Counted from the first letter of the stretch, positions 48,483 through 61,564 are shown. The stretch: 64,000 nt of DNA from JADFNB01 sp036397455 (GCA_036397455.1 DASWIX010000011.1:62001-126000), one strand, 5' to 3'. Numbers and translations: made by a program. Notes: generated by a model from the sequence alone, not told the origin.

Positions 48483-49414
48483 AGGTCGTGATTACCGGTG
48501 CCGCCGGCTTTGTTGGCTCGCATCTCGTCGATCGCATGCTCGCTGATGGCCATGTGGTCGTCGGTATCGACAACCTGGTGACCGGGTCCGCCGGGAACCT
48601 GGCGCACCTCGATGGGGAAGCTCGGTTCACGCTGATCCGACACGACATCAGTGAACCGATCGCGATCGACGGGCCGGTCGACGGGGTCATGCACTTTGCG
48701 TCTCCGGCGAGCCCGATCGACTACCTCGCGTTGCCGATCCAGACGCTGAAAGTCGGGTCGTACGGGACGCATCACACCTTGGAGCTTGCGCGCGACAAGG
48801 GCGCGCGGTTCATGCTGGCAAGTACGTCGGAAGTATACGGTGATCCGCTGGAGCACCCGCAGCGTGAATCGTACTGGGGCAACGTCAACCCCATCGGTCC
48901 CCGGGCGGTGTACGACGAGGCGAAGCGATTTGCCGAAGCCATGACCATGGCGTACCACCGCGCGCACGGCATCGATACACGCATCGTCCGTATCTTCAAT
49001 ACCTATGGACCGCGTATGCGCCCGCAGGACGGGCGGGTGGTGTCGAATTTCATTGTCCAGGCGTTGCGCGGCGAACCGCTGACCGTCTATGGCAACGGCC
49101 AGCAATCGCGATCGTTCTGTTACGTCGATGACCTGATCGAGGGGATCGTACGGTTGTTTGAGCACGGGGGCCATGAACCGACGAACATCGGGAACCCGGA
49201 TGAGTTCACGGTGCGTGCACTGGCGGAACTCGTCCTCGAGCTGACCGGCGCCCAGTCCCGCATCATCGAGGAACCGCTGCCGGAAGACGATCCCAAACGG
49301 CGGCAGCCCGACGTTGCGCGCGCGCGGGAGGCGCTTGGCTGGGAGCCGCGGGTCCCGCTCGAGGTGGGACTGCGTCTCACCATTCCGTATTTCCGTGCGG
49401 TGATCGCGACGTGA
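48479..49414 (+). CDS. uxs: UDP-glucuronate decarboxylase (UDP-xylose synthase)
   Basis: 311 aa from GTG 48479. Extended SDR with VITGAAGFVGSHLVDRML, HFASPASPIDYLALPIQTLKVG, LASTSEVYGDPLEHPQ, and the catalytic YDEAKRFAEAM (YxxxK). NTYGPRMRPQDGRVVSNFI is a UXS hallmark. Converts UDP-GlcA from Ugd to UDP-xylose. Four-base overlaps on both sides. Confidence 0.93.
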   Translation: MKVVITGAAGFVGSHLVDRMLADGHVVVGIDNLVTGSAGNLAHLDGEARFTLIRHDISEPIAIDGPVDGVMHFASPASPIDYLALPIQTLKVGSYGTHHTLELARDKGARFMLASTSEVYGDPLEHPQRESYWGNVNPIGPRAVYDEAKRFAEAMTMAYHRAHGIDTRIVRIFNTYGPRMRPQDGRVVSNFIVQALRGEPLTVYGNGQQSRSFCYVDDLIEGIVRLFEHGGHEPTNIGNPDEFTVRALAELVLELTGAQSRIIEEPLPEDDPKRRQPDVARAREALGWEPRVPLEVGLRLTIPYFRAVIAT

Positions 49415-50391
49415 CGGGTCACGTCATCGTGACCGGCGCCGCGGGGTTCATTGGTAGCCACGTGTGCGCGGCACTGCTGGAAGAGGGCAGGGACGTGGTC
49501 GGTATCGACAATTTCGATCCGTTCTACTCGCGCTCCGTCAAGGAGTCGGCCTTGGCGCCGCTTCGCTGCCACTCCCGGTTCCGGTTCCTCGAGGGTGACG
49601 TCCGGAGCGTGCGCGGGTGGCAGCGCCACGTGCGCGGCGGCGCGGCGTTGGTACACCTCGCCGCTCGAGCAGGTGTGCGGCACAGCATGCGCAACCCCGC
49701 CGCCTACCGGTCCATTAACGTTGATGGAACCGCGGCCGTCCTCTCCGTGTTGCGCGCCTGCGGGGTTCGGCGCCTGGTCTTCGCATCGTCGTCATCGATA
49801 TACGGGGACGCCACGCTGCCGTTTCGCGAGGCGGTATCGACGGGGCATCCTCGCTCGCCGTACGCCGCGACGAAGTGGGCCGGCGAGCAGTTGTGCCGCC
49901 GGGCGGTCTCGGGCTTGGGGCTGCGCGCGGTGGCGCTGCGTTTCTTCTCGGTCTACGGACCCGGGCAGCGGCCGGACCAGGCGATGCATCGCTTCGCGCG
50001 GCAGATGGTGGAGGGACGCGCGCTCACCCGTTTGGGTGGTGGGCCGAGCAGTCGCGACTATACCTACGTCGGGGACGTGGTGTCGGCGGTGCTGCAGGCG
50101 TTGCGGTGGACGGGTGACGGCCCCGCACAATTCGAGGCCATCAACGTCGGGAGCGGACGGCCGGTCGCGCTCGACCATGTCGTGACGCTGCTTGGCGAGT
50201 CGTTGGGTATCCAGCCGGCGATCACCGTCGGGCCGGCGCACCCCGGTGACCCGCGACACACCCAGGCCGACCTGGCGAAAGCCTTCCGGTGTCTGGGGTA
50301 CCGACCGAGCGTTCCCGTCGAAACGGGAATCCCTGCATTCACCCAATGGTTTGAGGTGGCCTATGGACGTCAGTCCCGGGCAGCGTCTTGA
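49411..50391 (+). CDS. NAD-dependent epimerase, UDP-glucuronate 4-epimerase-like
   Basis: 326 aa from GTG 49411. VTGAAGFIGSHVCAALLEEG, GIDNFDPFYSRSVKESAL (the phrase typical of UDP-GlcA epimerases), HLAARAGVRHSM, SSSSIYGD, SPYAATKWAGEQ (YxxxK) and RFFSVYGPGQRPDQA. Most likely interconverts UDP-GlcA and UDP-GalA; UDP-Glc or UDP-GlcNAc epimerisation cannot be ruled out. The TPR gene begins 29 bases before its stop. Confidence 0.87.
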   Translation: MTGHVIVTGAAGFIGSHVCAALLEEGRDVVGIDNFDPFYSRSVKESALAPLRCHSRFRFLEGDVRSVRGWQRHVRGGAALVHLAARAGVRHSMRNPAAYRSINVDGTAAVLSVLRACGVRRLVFASSSSIYGDATLPFREAVSTGHPRSPYAATKWAGEQLCRRAVSGLGLRAVALRFFSVYGPGQRPDQAMHRFARQMVEGRALTRLGGGPSSRDYTYVGDVVSAVLQALRWTGDGPAQFEAINVGSGRPVALDHVVTLLGESLGIQPAITVGPAHPGDPRHTQADLAKAFRCLGYRPSVPVETGIPAFTQWFEVAYGRQSRAAS

Positions 50392-51082
50392 GCAGGCGAA
50401 GGAGCGCTTTGCGCTCCAGGACTACTTCGGGGCGGTGCACTTTCTCGAGGAACTGATCGCGTCCGGTCGGGCGTTTGCCGATGCGTACCACCTGCTGGGA
50501 CTCTGCTATCATCTGATCGGGCAGCCCGAACGGGCGCTGGAGGCGCTGAACGACGCGCTCCGCATCAACCCGCGGTACGTCGAGGCGCTCGTGCATCGAG
50601 GCGTGGTACTCGGCGAGTTGGGGCATTCCCGGGAGGCCGAGGAGGCGTTCGCGACCGCCCGGGGAACGGGAACCCTGGAGCGGGACGGGATCGCGGCGCA
50701 TCATGTCGGCAAACTGGCCAACGAACACGCCGCGCTCGGGGAGGCATACGCGGAAGCCGGTGCGTATACCCGAGCGATCGAACAATACCAGACCGCGTTG
50801 GAGTTGGGACCGACGTTTCACGACCTGCGGCTTCGGCTCGGACGGCTTCTGCTCGAGGCAGGGCGTTCGCTCGAGGCGCGCGAGGTGTTCGAGGAGGTGC
50901 TTGCGACGCGATCGCATTCGATCGATGCCAAAGCGGCGCTGGGCCTCGCGTGCTATCTAGCCGGCGATCCTGAGCGCGCACGATCGGTCTGGGCGGACGC
51001 AGCGGAGGATCATCCCCGTGACCCGCGCCCCGTCGCCTACCTGGCGATGCTGCAGCGCGCGGCGGAGCGGAAGGACGCGTAG
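50363..51082 (+). CDS. Tetratricopeptide-repeat protein
   Basis: 239 aa from ATG 50363. About five TPR units: FALQDYFGAVHFLEELI, AYHLLGLCYHLIGQPERALEALNDALRINPR, ALVHRGVVLGELGHSREAEEAFATA, ALGEAYAEAGAYTRAIEQYQTALELGP and RSLEAREVFEEVL. No signal or membrane helix, so cytoplasmic. It ends the sugar operon by overlap and starts a run of TPR genes; it may be a scaffold for polysaccharide or envelope assembly, but that is only context. Confidence 0.85.
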   Translation: MDVSPGQRLEQAKERFALQDYFGAVHFLEELIASGRAFADAYHLLGLCYHLIGQPERALEALNDALRINPRYVEALVHRGVVLGELGHSREAEEAFATARGTGTLERDGIAAHHVGKLANEHAALGEAYAEAGAYTRAIEQYQTALELGPTFHDLRLRLGRLLLEAGRSLEAREVFEEVLATRSHSIDAKAALGLACYLAGDPERARSVWADAAEDHPRDPRPVAYLAMLQRAAERKDA

Positions 51083-51083
51083 C

Positions 51084-51992
51084 GTGCGGTGGTCCACCCT
51101 CGTGCTCTCGGCTTTGGCGGTGGCGATGGGATGCTCCGCGGCCGCCGTCGATCACGAGGCGCTCGGCGACCGCGCGTACGTGTCGGGTGCGTACGACGGC
51201 GCGCTGGTTGAGTACCGCCTGGCGCTACTGCAGCAGCCGGCGACCGGAACCCTGCGTGGCAAGGCGGCGGCGGCGGCACTCGCCGCGGGCGAGCTGGACG
51301 GGGCCGTCGAACTCTATCTTGCGCTGGCTCATCACGACAACCGGCGCAAGGGCGAGGCGGCTGACGGGCTCGAGCGGGTGGTGCGATTGGCGCTCGCGGG
51401 GAACGACCAGGTTGGCTTGCGCAAGGGGATCGAAGGGCTCCGCACCCTCGCGGATAGGCGGGCGTTGACCGCATTTGGCGGGCAGCTGGCAACGGTCCTT
51501 GGTGAGGCTCCACGCGGCGCGGATGTGCTCACGGTGCTTCCCTATGCGGCGGCGGCGGCGCCTGACGCGCGCACGCAGGACTCCGTCATGTTCGTCTACG
51601 CCGCCGCGCTCGGGCGGGCCGGGCGGTGTGAGTCGGCGCTGACGGTGTATGAGGGATTGGTGCGGCGGCAGCGGGCGCCCGGCGTCGTCGAGGCCGCGAA
51701 ACGCGGTGCCGCATCCTGCGCGCTGGCGTTGGGGCGCCGGGCGCTCGAGGCGGGCGAGCCCCGTAACGCGGAGGCGTGGTTCCAGCGGGCCGTCGGACAC
51801 GCAGGTGACACCGATCTGGGACGAGCCGCCTACATTGGGTTGGGGGATGTAATGTTTGCGCGCGGGGCGTTCGGCGAAGCGGTCGAGGCGTACCAGCGCG
51901 CCATGTTCGGCGCGTCCGTTGGCGACTCGCTGGCGGCGGTCGCCCGTGAACGACTCAACATGATCTCGGATGCCGGAACGGTGTTCCGGTGA
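51084..51992 (+). CDS. Lipoprotein with TPR-like helical repeats
   Basis: 302 aa from GTG 51084, one base after the previous stop. Signal peptide with lipobox (LAVAMGC) then helical repeat sequence: ALGDRAYVSGAYDGALVEYRLAL, LAAGELDGAVELYLALA, ALGRAGRCESALTVYEGLV, AYIGLGDVMFARGAFGEAVEAYQRAM. Probably outer-membrane anchored and a protein-binding scaffold. The BamD-like lipoprotein gene follows with a four-base overlap. Confidence 0.8.
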   Translation: MRWSTLVLSALAVAMGCSAAAVDHEALGDRAYVSGAYDGALVEYRLALLQQPATGTLRGKAAAAALAAGELDGAVELYLALAHHDNRRKGEAADGLERVVRLALAGNDQVGLRKGIEGLRTLADRRALTAFGGQLATVLGEAPRGADVLTVLPYAAAAAPDARTQDSVMFVYAAALGRAGRCESALTVYEGLVRRQRAPGVVEAAKRGAASCALALGRRALEAGEPRNAEAWFQRAVGHAGDTDLGRAAYIGLGDVMFARGAFGEAVEAYQRAMFGASVGDSLAAVARERLNMISDAGTVFR

Positions 51993-52747
51993 GTGGTGTT
52001 CTCAGCATGATGCGATTGGTAGCCCTGGCCCTGGCGGTGTCGTCGGCGGTCGCGTGCGGCAGCAACTTCAAGCCGGAGACGTTCGCGAACCCGCAGTCGT
52101 TGTACGAGGCGTCCGTGGCGGCGTCCGAGCGTGGTGACTGCGGGGACGCCAAGCGGGGGTTCGAGCGCCTGCTGTTCGAACTCGCCGCCCGCGACCAGCG
52201 GGTTCCTGATTCCCGGTTCCTGCTCGCCGAATGCCATTTTTCAGACGGCGAGTATCTGGAGGCGTCGCGGGAGTTCCGCCGGGTCGCCGAGGAGCATGCC
52301 GATCACGAGCGGGCGCCGCTCGCGTTGCTGCGGGCAGGCGACGCGCTCGCGCGGCTGTGGCGGCGGCCCGAACTCGACCCGACCTACGGCCAGAACGCGC
52401 TGTCCACGTACGGCGAACTGCTGCGCCGCTATCCGCAGTCCGAGGCGGCCATCCAGGGGCGAGACCGCGCCGCGGTCCTGGCGGACCAGTTCGCGCTGAA
52501 GGACCTGAAGACCGGCAATTTCTATCTTCGGCTGCGCGCGTATGACTCCGCAATCCTGTATTTCAAGAACGTCGTGGCCCTGTATCCGGAGTCGCCGCAC
52601 GCGGCGAAAGCGCTGGTGCGGCTCGTGGACGTGTACCGCCGCATCGGCTACGAAGAGGAAGCGACGGAAACCTGCACGCACCTGCGGCGGTTTTTCCCCG
52701 CGGCTGACGGTGTCGATCAGCGATGCCCCGTCCCGGCCGCGCCGTAA
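51989..52747 (+). CDS. bamD: Outer-membrane assembly lipoprotein BamD-like
   Basis: 252 aa from GTG 51989 (GTGA overlap); ATG 52007 is an alternative that shortens the signal. The lipobox SSAVACG gives a lipidated Cys. TPR-type repeats (AFE... in YfiO style): AKRGFERLLFEL, RFLLAECHFSDGEYLEASREFRRVAEEHADHERAPLALLRAGDALARL, AQ-like LSTYGELLRRYPQSE, and YDSAILYFKNVVALYPESPHAAKALV, the recurring YP-S motif of BamD. Part of the BAM complex inserting outer-membrane proteins. Confidence 0.87.
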   Translation: MSGVLSMMRLVALALAVSSAVACGSNFKPETFANPQSLYEASVAASERGDCGDAKRGFERLLFELAARDQRVPDSRFLLAECHFSDGEYLEASREFRRVAEEHADHERAPLALLRAGDALARLWRRPELDPTYGQNALSTYGELLRRYPQSEAAIQGRDRAAVLADQFALKDLKTGNFYLRLRAYDSAILYFKNVVALYPESPHAAKALVRLVDVYRRIGYEEEATETCTHLRRFFPAADGVDQRCPVPAAP

Positions 52748-53327
52748 CGCCGACGCGCCTGGGGTTGTTCGGAGGGTCGTTCGATCCCGTACATCGTGGT
52801 CATCTCGCCGCGGCGCGGGCGGCGGCAGACGACCTCGCCCTTGATGAGGTCTGGTTCATCCCGGCCCGACAGCAACCGTTGAAGCACCGCGGACATGTGG
52901 CGTCGCCCGATCATCGGCTGGCGATGCTGCGCGCGGCCCTCCGCGACGAGCCGCGGTTCCGGGTGGACGCCCGTGAATTGGCCAGGCCGGCGCCGTCCTA
53001 CACGGTCGATACGCTCCGGGCGATACGCACCGAACGGCCGTCCGACTCGTTATTCTTATTGGTTGGGGCCGATTCGGCCGCCGACCTTGCCGGTTGGCGG
53101 GAGTCGTCGGCGATCCCGGCATTGGCCAACGTCGTGGTGCTCACGCGACCCGGGGTCGACGTCCCCGATCATCCGATGATCAGTCGAGCGCTCTCGGTGC
53201 CGGCTGTCGATGTTTCGGCCAGCGGCGTGCGGGCGCGCTGTGGCCGTGGCGAGACCATCGTGGATGCGGTGCCGGCGGCGGTGGCGGACTACATCGCCCG
53301 CCACGGCCTGTACGTTGAAGAGGATTG

Positions 53328-53328
<1 letters not shown>
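52723..53328 (+). CDS. nadD: Nicotinate-nucleotide adenylyltransferase
   Basis: 201 aa from ATG 52723, inside the end of bamD (25-base overlap). Nucleotidyltransferase fold: LFGGSFDPVHRGHLAAA with the HxGH motif, VWFIPARQQPLK, and the C-terminal VDVSASGVRARCGRG with the ISxxxxR-type site. Makes nicotinate adenine dinucleotide in NAD synthesis. Its stop shares one base with the secA ATG. Confidence 0.94.
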
Positions 53329-56573
<3,245 letters not shown>

Positions 56574-56655
56574 CGCGAACGCCCGCGCCGTCTCCCGATC
56601 CCCGCAGGAACGTTTTGCCTACCACCTGACCCAGCTCCCGCAGCACCATGGCCGG

Positions 56656-57339
56656 ATGGCACCCCACCCGCCGGACGCCGGTTACGCTGACCTCCCCCGC
56701 GAGCGGCTCCGCTCACTTGGCCCGTCCGCGTTGACGGTCGTCGAGCTCCTCGCCATTCTCCTAGGAACCGGCACGATACAGCGGGACTCCAGAGGGGTGG
56801 CCCAGGATCTGCTCGGCACGGCCGGCGGCTCGCTCCGAGCCCTTGCCCGTCGGCCCGTGGGTGCGCTGGCGGACGTCACAGGAGTGGGCGGCGCCAAGGC
56901 CGCGCGCGTCGCGGCGGCTTTGGAACTGGCGCGACGCATGCGCGCGGAGGGGGAGGAGCCCCGGCGCGCCATTCGTGCGCCGGCTGACGTCTTTCGTCTG
57001 TTCGGCATGGCACTTCGGGACCTGTCGGTTGAGGAATTCCACCTGCTCGCGTTGGATACCCAAAACCGGGTGACCCGCGAGTTGCTGATCACCCGGGGGA
57101 TCCTCAACAGCTCGTTGGTGCATCCCCGGGAGGTCTTCCGTGCCGCCATCGCCGAAGCGGCGGCGGGGGTGATCGTGGTCCACAACCACCCCAGCGGGAG
57201 TCCGGAGCCGTCAGCGGATGACCGGGCCATCACGCGACAACTCGTGGAGGCCGGTCGCCTGCTCGATATTCCGGTGTACGATCATTTGATCGTCGCGGGA
57301 GATCGGTACTTCAGTTTTGCGGAGGCCGGATTGGTGTGA
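56656..57339 (+). CDS. radC: JAB-domain protein RadC
   Basis: 227 aa from ATG 56656, the last in-frame start before the conserved DLPRERLRSLGPSALTVVELLAILLGTGT. Helix-hairpin-helix near residues 75-95 (VTGVGGAKAARVAAALELARR), then the JAMM metallo-domain with VVHNHPSGSPEPSADD. Named for DNA repair, but the biochemical role is unsettled. An 82-base gap after secA holds nothing obvious; the rel gene overlaps by four bases. Confidence 0.92.
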   Translation: MAPHPPDAGYADLPRERLRSLGPSALTVVELLAILLGTGTIQRDSRGVAQDLLGTAGGSLRALARRPVGALADVTGVGGAKAARVAAALELARRMRAEGEEPRRAIRAPADVFRLFGMALRDLSVEEFHLLALDTQNRVTRELLITRGILNSSLVHPREVFRAAIAEAAAGVIVVHNHPSGSPEPSADDRAITRQLVEAGRLLDIPVYDHLIVAGDRYFSFAEAGLV

Positions 57340-59516
57340 CGGGTGTCTCTTCGCCAATGGATCAGGGATTTGCCGGGGCACTGGACGAGCGGAAGGACCG
57401 CCTCGATTCGGAGCTGATCAGACGCGCCTACGAGTTCAGCGCCCAGGCCCATCGGGGCCAGAAACGGCTGTCCGGGGACGACTTCATCTCCCATTCGGCC
57501 GCCGTGGCGCGTGTCCTGACCGAGTTACAGATGGATACGACCACGGTGGTGTCAGCCCTGTTGCACGACGTGGTGGAGGATGCCGACATCACGCTCGCCG
57601 AGATCGAAGAGATATTCGGCGGAGAGGTGGCCGGGATCGTGGACGGGCTGACCAAGATCTCGACGCTCACCTTCCGGTCCAGTACCGAAGAGCAGGTCGA
57701 GAACTACCGCAAGTTGCTCCTCTCGATTGCCCGTGATGCCCGCGTCATCATCGTCAAACTGGCGGACCGGCTGCACAATATGCGCACGCTCGAGCACGTG
57801 CCGCCCGAACGGCAGCGGTGGATCGCGCGGGAAACGCGGGAGATCTATGCGCCGCTGGCCCACCGCTTCGGGATGGGGGAGGTCAAGGCGGAGCTCGAGG
57901 ATCTGGCGTTTCGCTTTCTCGAGCCGGACGAGTATACGGCCTTGGCGGATAAGGTTCGCGCCAAACGCGACGAACGCGAGGCGATGATCGACCGGTTGCG
58001 TACGCCGCTCCAGGATGAGTTTCAGGCTGCCGGCATCGAGCGATTCGACGTGACTGGTCGGCCCAAGCACCTGTGGTCCATCTACAAGAAGATCCGGGAT
58101 CGCGGCGTGTCGTTCGACGAAATCTACGATCTCATGGCCATCCGGGTCTTGGTCAACTCCGTGCGGGATTGCTACCACGCGCTCGGCGTGATTCACCATC
58201 ACTGGACGCCGCTCCAAGAGCGAATCAAGGACTACATCGCCTCACCGAAATCGAATGCGTATCAGTCGCTGCACACGACGATCTTCGGGCCCGGTGGGCA
58301 GCTGTACGAGATCCAGATCCGTACGCGTGAAATGCACCGGACGGCCGAATACGGCATCGCGGCACACTGGGTGTACAAGGAAGGCGGGCGGGTCGATGAA
58401 CTCGATCAGCATTTCAGCTGGTTCCGCCAACTGCTCGAATTGCAGCAGGACGCCCATTCGCCGGAAGAATTCCTCGAGTTCCTCAAGGTCGACCTGTATC
58501 AGGACGAGATCTTCGTCTTCACGCCGAAGGGGGACGTCAAACGGTTGCCCGCGGGCTCGACGCCGATCGACTGCGCCTTCGCGGTACACACGGAGGTCGG
58601 ATTGCGGTGTCAAGGCGCGAAGGTGAACGAGCGGATCGCGCCGCTTCATCGGCCGCTCAAGAACGGGGACACGGTGCAGATCATCACCGGTGCACAGCCG
58701 CGCCCGAGTCGCGACTGGCTCAATCATGTGCGTACGGCGCGCGCGCGTCACAAGATCCGGCAGTGGATCAACAAGCAGGAGGCCGAGACCAGCATCGCGC
58801 TGGGCAAGGAGATTCTGGAGCGCGAGTTGCGCCGCCGGCGCCTGGTCCTGCCGGAGGCCGCGGTGGCCCAGGCCGCCGACCGGTTGTCCGTCGGGTCGGC
58901 CGACGGCTTGTTTCAGGCCCTGGGACACGGCGATGTCCCGACCGGACAGGTCATCCGGGCGCTCTTTCCCGAGCGGAAATCGGAGGAACTGCAGCCGCCG
59001 ACGCCGACCGCCTTCGGGCGGGTCATCGATCGGTTGCGCCCGCGGCGCAGTGTGCGGGTCCAGGGATTGAGCGGGCTCGCGGTGCGGTTTGCGCAGTGCT
59101 GCCAGCCGGTACCGGGCGACGCGGTCGTCGGGTATGTCACCCAGGGGCACGGCATTTCGGTGCACCGGGCGGACTGCCCCAACCTCCTGAACATGCCGCA
59201 CGACGCCGAACGCCGCGTCGAAATCGACTTCCAGACCGTCGAGGGCGAGGTCTTTGTCGTGCGGCTTGGGGTGGTCGGCGAGGATCGACGCCGGCTGTAT
59301 GCCGACCTCATGGACGCGGTGTCGAAGACCGGCACCAACATCAAGAGCGCCGAACTCTCGAGCAAGGACGGCGCGATGTATGGCTCCGTCTTGGTCGAGG
59401 TCGAGCACAGTTCGCACCTCTCGAAGGTCATCCGCGCCATGCGGCGCGTGAAGGGAGTCAACGCGGTCGAACGCCGCGACGCCGTGGCGCATGCCGGCGC
59501 TGACGACGGATCGTGA
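57336..59516 (+). CDS. rel: Bifunctional (p)ppGpp synthetase/hydrolase (Rel/SpoT)
   Basis: 726 aa from GTG 57336; ATG 57357 is possible. HD hydrolase (about 30-180) with SHSAAVARVL, SALLHDVVEDADITL and ADRLHNMRTL; synthetase (about 235-345) with FDEIYDLMAIRVLV and RIKDYIASPKSNAYQSLHTTIFG, EIQIRTREMH; TGS (about 385-445, IFVFTPKGDVKRLPAGSTPIDCAFAVHTEVG); zinc-finger region with RFAQCCQPVPGD and HRADCPN; ACT at the end. Both active sites look intact. Controls the stringent response. Confidence 0.95.
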   Translation: MTGVSSPMDQGFAGALDERKDRLDSELIRRAYEFSAQAHRGQKRLSGDDFISHSAAVARVLTELQMDTTTVVSALLHDVVEDADITLAEIEEIFGGEVAGIVDGLTKISTLTFRSSTEEQVENYRKLLLSIARDARVIIVKLADRLHNMRTLEHVPPERQRWIARETREIYAPLAHRFGMGEVKAELEDLAFRFLEPDEYTALADKVRAKRDEREAMIDRLRTPLQDEFQAAGIERFDVTGRPKHLWSIYKKIRDRGVSFDEIYDLMAIRVLVNSVRDCYHALGVIHHHWTPLQERIKDYIASPKSNAYQSLHTTIFGPGGQLYEIQIRTREMHRTAEYGIAAHWVYKEGGRVDELDQHFSWFRQLLELQQDAHSPEEFLEFLKVDLYQDEIFVFTPKGDVKRLPAGSTPIDCAFAVHTEVGLRCQGAKVNERIAPLHRPLKNGDTVQIITGAQPRPSRDWLNHVRTARARHKIRQWINKQEAETSIALGKEILERELRRRRLVLPEAAVAQAADRLSVGSADGLFQALGHGDVPTGQVIRALFPERKSEELQPPTPTAFGRVIDRLRPRRSVRVQGLSGLAVRFAQCCQPVPGDAVVGYVTQGHGISVHRADCPNLLNMPHDAERRVEIDFQTVEGEVFVVRLGVVGEDRRRLYADLMDAVSKTGTNIKSAELSSKDGAMYGSVLVEVEHSSHLSKVIRAMRRVKGVNAVERRDAVAHAGADDGS

Positions 59517-61564
59517 GCCAGTTCGATCTCACGCTCCCGTTTCCGCTGGCGGGAGACCAGCCCAACGCCGTGGCACGTCTCACCGAGGGCTTTCGCGCCG
59601 GCCGAACCCACCAAACGCTGCTCGGCGTCACCGGTTCGGGCAAAACGGTGACGATGGCCCACGTCATCGCCGATCATGCCTGTCCGGCCCTCGTGTTGTC
59701 GCACAACAAGACCCTGGCGGCGCAATTGTATGGTGAGTTGAAGTCATTCTTCCCGCGCAACGCGGTCGAATACTTCATCTCCTATTACGACTACTACCAG
59801 CCGGAAGCGTACGTCCCGTCTTCCGATACGTACATCGCGAAGGACGCATCGATCAACGAGGACATCGAGGCGCTCCGCCTGCGCGCGACCTCGAGCCTGA
59901 TGGAGCGCGACGATGTCATCATCGTCGCCACGGTGAGCGCCATCTACGGTCTGGGGGACCCCGTCACCTACCGGGCGCGCCTCGTGACCCTCGAGCGGGA
60001 CACGGAGCGTCCCCGGGATGCGGTGCTCGAGGCGCTGGTCGACGTCCAGTATCGTCGCAACGATGTGGCGCTCGAGCGCGGGATGTTCCGTGTGCGGGGC
60101 GATACGGTGGAGGTGTTCCCCGCCTACGAAGAGCAGGCGGTGCGCGTCGAGTTCTGGGGAGATCGCATCGAGCGGGTCAGCAAGATCGACCCGCTCACCG
60201 GCAAGACCATCACCGACCTCGAACGCTGCGTCATCTATCCGGCGACCCACTTCGTGACGGAGCGCCGCACGATCGAGCGGGCGGTGCGGGCCATCCGGAG
60301 CGAGTTGGCCGGGCGCCTCGCCGACCTCAGGAGTGCCGGCAAGCTGCTCGAAGCGCAGCGGTTGGAATCACGCACCGCCTACGACGTCGACATGATGTTG
60401 GAGATCGGCACATGCGCCGGGATCGAGAACTACAGCCGGCACATCTCCGGGCGACGGGAAGGGGAGCGGCCGGCGTGCCTGCTCGACTACTTCCCGTCGG
60501 CGTTTCTCACGATCATCGACGAATCGCACGCGAGTATTCCGCAAGTCGGCGGCATGTTCGCCGGCGATCGATCCCGCAAACTGACCCTCGTCGAGCATGG
60601 GTTTCGGCTGCCGTCGGCGCTCGACAATCGACCGCTGAATTTCGACGAATTCGAGGCGCTGACACCCACCACGCTCTACGTGTCGGCCACGCCCGCCGAC
60701 TACGAGCTGGCCCGATCCCAGGGCGAGGTGGTCGAGCAGATCATCCGGCCGACGGGACTGGTGGATCCGGCGGTCGAGGTGCGCCCCGTCACCGGTCAGG
60801 TTGACGATCTCCTGCGGGAAATCCGCATCTCTGAAGCCGCCGGGGAGCGCGTGCTCGTCACGACACTGACAAAACGCATGGCGGAGGACCTCACGGACTA
60901 CCTGCAGCAGGCCGGCGTGCGGGTGCGGTACATGCACGCGGATATCGATGCCATCGAGCGGATGGAGATCATCCGAGGACTGCGGCTCGGTGAATTCGAC
61001 GTGCTTGTCGGAATCAACCTGCTGCGGGAAGGCCTCGACCTGCCCGAGGTGGCGTTGGTGGCCATCCTGGACGCGGATCAGGAAGGGTTCCTCCGGTCCG
61101 ATCGATCGCTGATTCAGACGGTCGGGCGGGCCGCGCGCCACCAGCGCGGGCGGGCGGTGTTGTACGCCGACCGCATCACCGGCTCGATCGAGCGCGCCCG
61201 TGCCGAGATGGACCGACGCCGGCGGACCCAGCAGGACCACAACGCGCAGCATGGCATCGTGCCGGCGTCGATCCACAAGTCGGTCGATCAGGTGCGATTC
61301 GTGACGCGGGTGGCTGACGCGCGCGTGACCCCCGCCGAGCCCGCGCCCGCGTCGTTGGTGCCCAGCCTGGTCGATCGCGAGCAGCTCATCGCGGTCCTGG
61401 AGCGGCAGATGCGCGAGGCGGCGGCCGATCTGGATTTCGAGCAGGCCGCACAATTGCGCGACCAGTTGTTCGAGTTACGGGCCGCCGCATCGCCCGTGAC
61501 GCACCAGCCCGCCGGGTTCAAGCCGGTCAGCGGGCGCCGTGGTCGCCGGCGTGCCCGTGGCTGA
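59513..61564 (+). CDS. uvrB: Excinuclease ABC subunit B
   Basis: 683 aa from GTG 59513. Walker A GVTGSGKTVTMAHV, the damage-probing beta-hairpin region YFISYYDYYQPEAYVPSSDTYIAKD, DESHASIPQVGGM, helicase motifs NLLREGLDLPEVALVAILDADQEGFLRS and QTVGRAARH. The C-terminal UVR domain (LIAVLERQMREAAADLDFEQAAQLRDQL) contacts UvrC. Nucleotide excision repair; uvrA and uvrC are not in the window. Confidence 0.97.
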   Translation: MSQFDLTLPFPLAGDQPNAVARLTEGFRAGRTHQTLLGVTGSGKTVTMAHVIADHACPALVLSHNKTLAAQLYGELKSFFPRNAVEYFISYYDYYQPEAYVPSSDTYIAKDASINEDIEALRLRATSSLMERDDVIIVATVSAIYGLGDPVTYRARLVTLERDTERPRDAVLEALVDVQYRRNDVALERGMFRVRGDTVEVFPAYEEQAVRVEFWGDRIERVSKIDPLTGKTITDLERCVIYPATHFVTERRTIERAVRAIRSELAGRLADLRSAGKLLEAQRLESRTAYDVDMMLEIGTCAGIENYSRHISGRREGERPACLLDYFPSAFLTIIDESHASIPQVGGMFAGDRSRKLTLVEHGFRLPSALDNRPLNFDEFEALTPTTLYVSATPADYELARSQGEVVEQIIRPTGLVDPAVEVRPVTGQVDDLLREIRISEAAGERVLVTTLTKRMAEDLTDYLQQAGVRVRYMHADIDAIERMEIIRGLRLGEFDVLVGINLLREGLDLPEVALVAILDADQEGFLRSDRSLIQTVGRAARHQRGRAVLYADRITGSIERARAEMDRRRRTQQDHNAQHGIVPASIHKSVDQVRFVTRVADARVTPAEPAPASLVPSLVDREQLIAVLERQMREAAADLDFEQAAQLRDQLFELRAAASPVTHQPAGFKPVSGRRGRRRARG

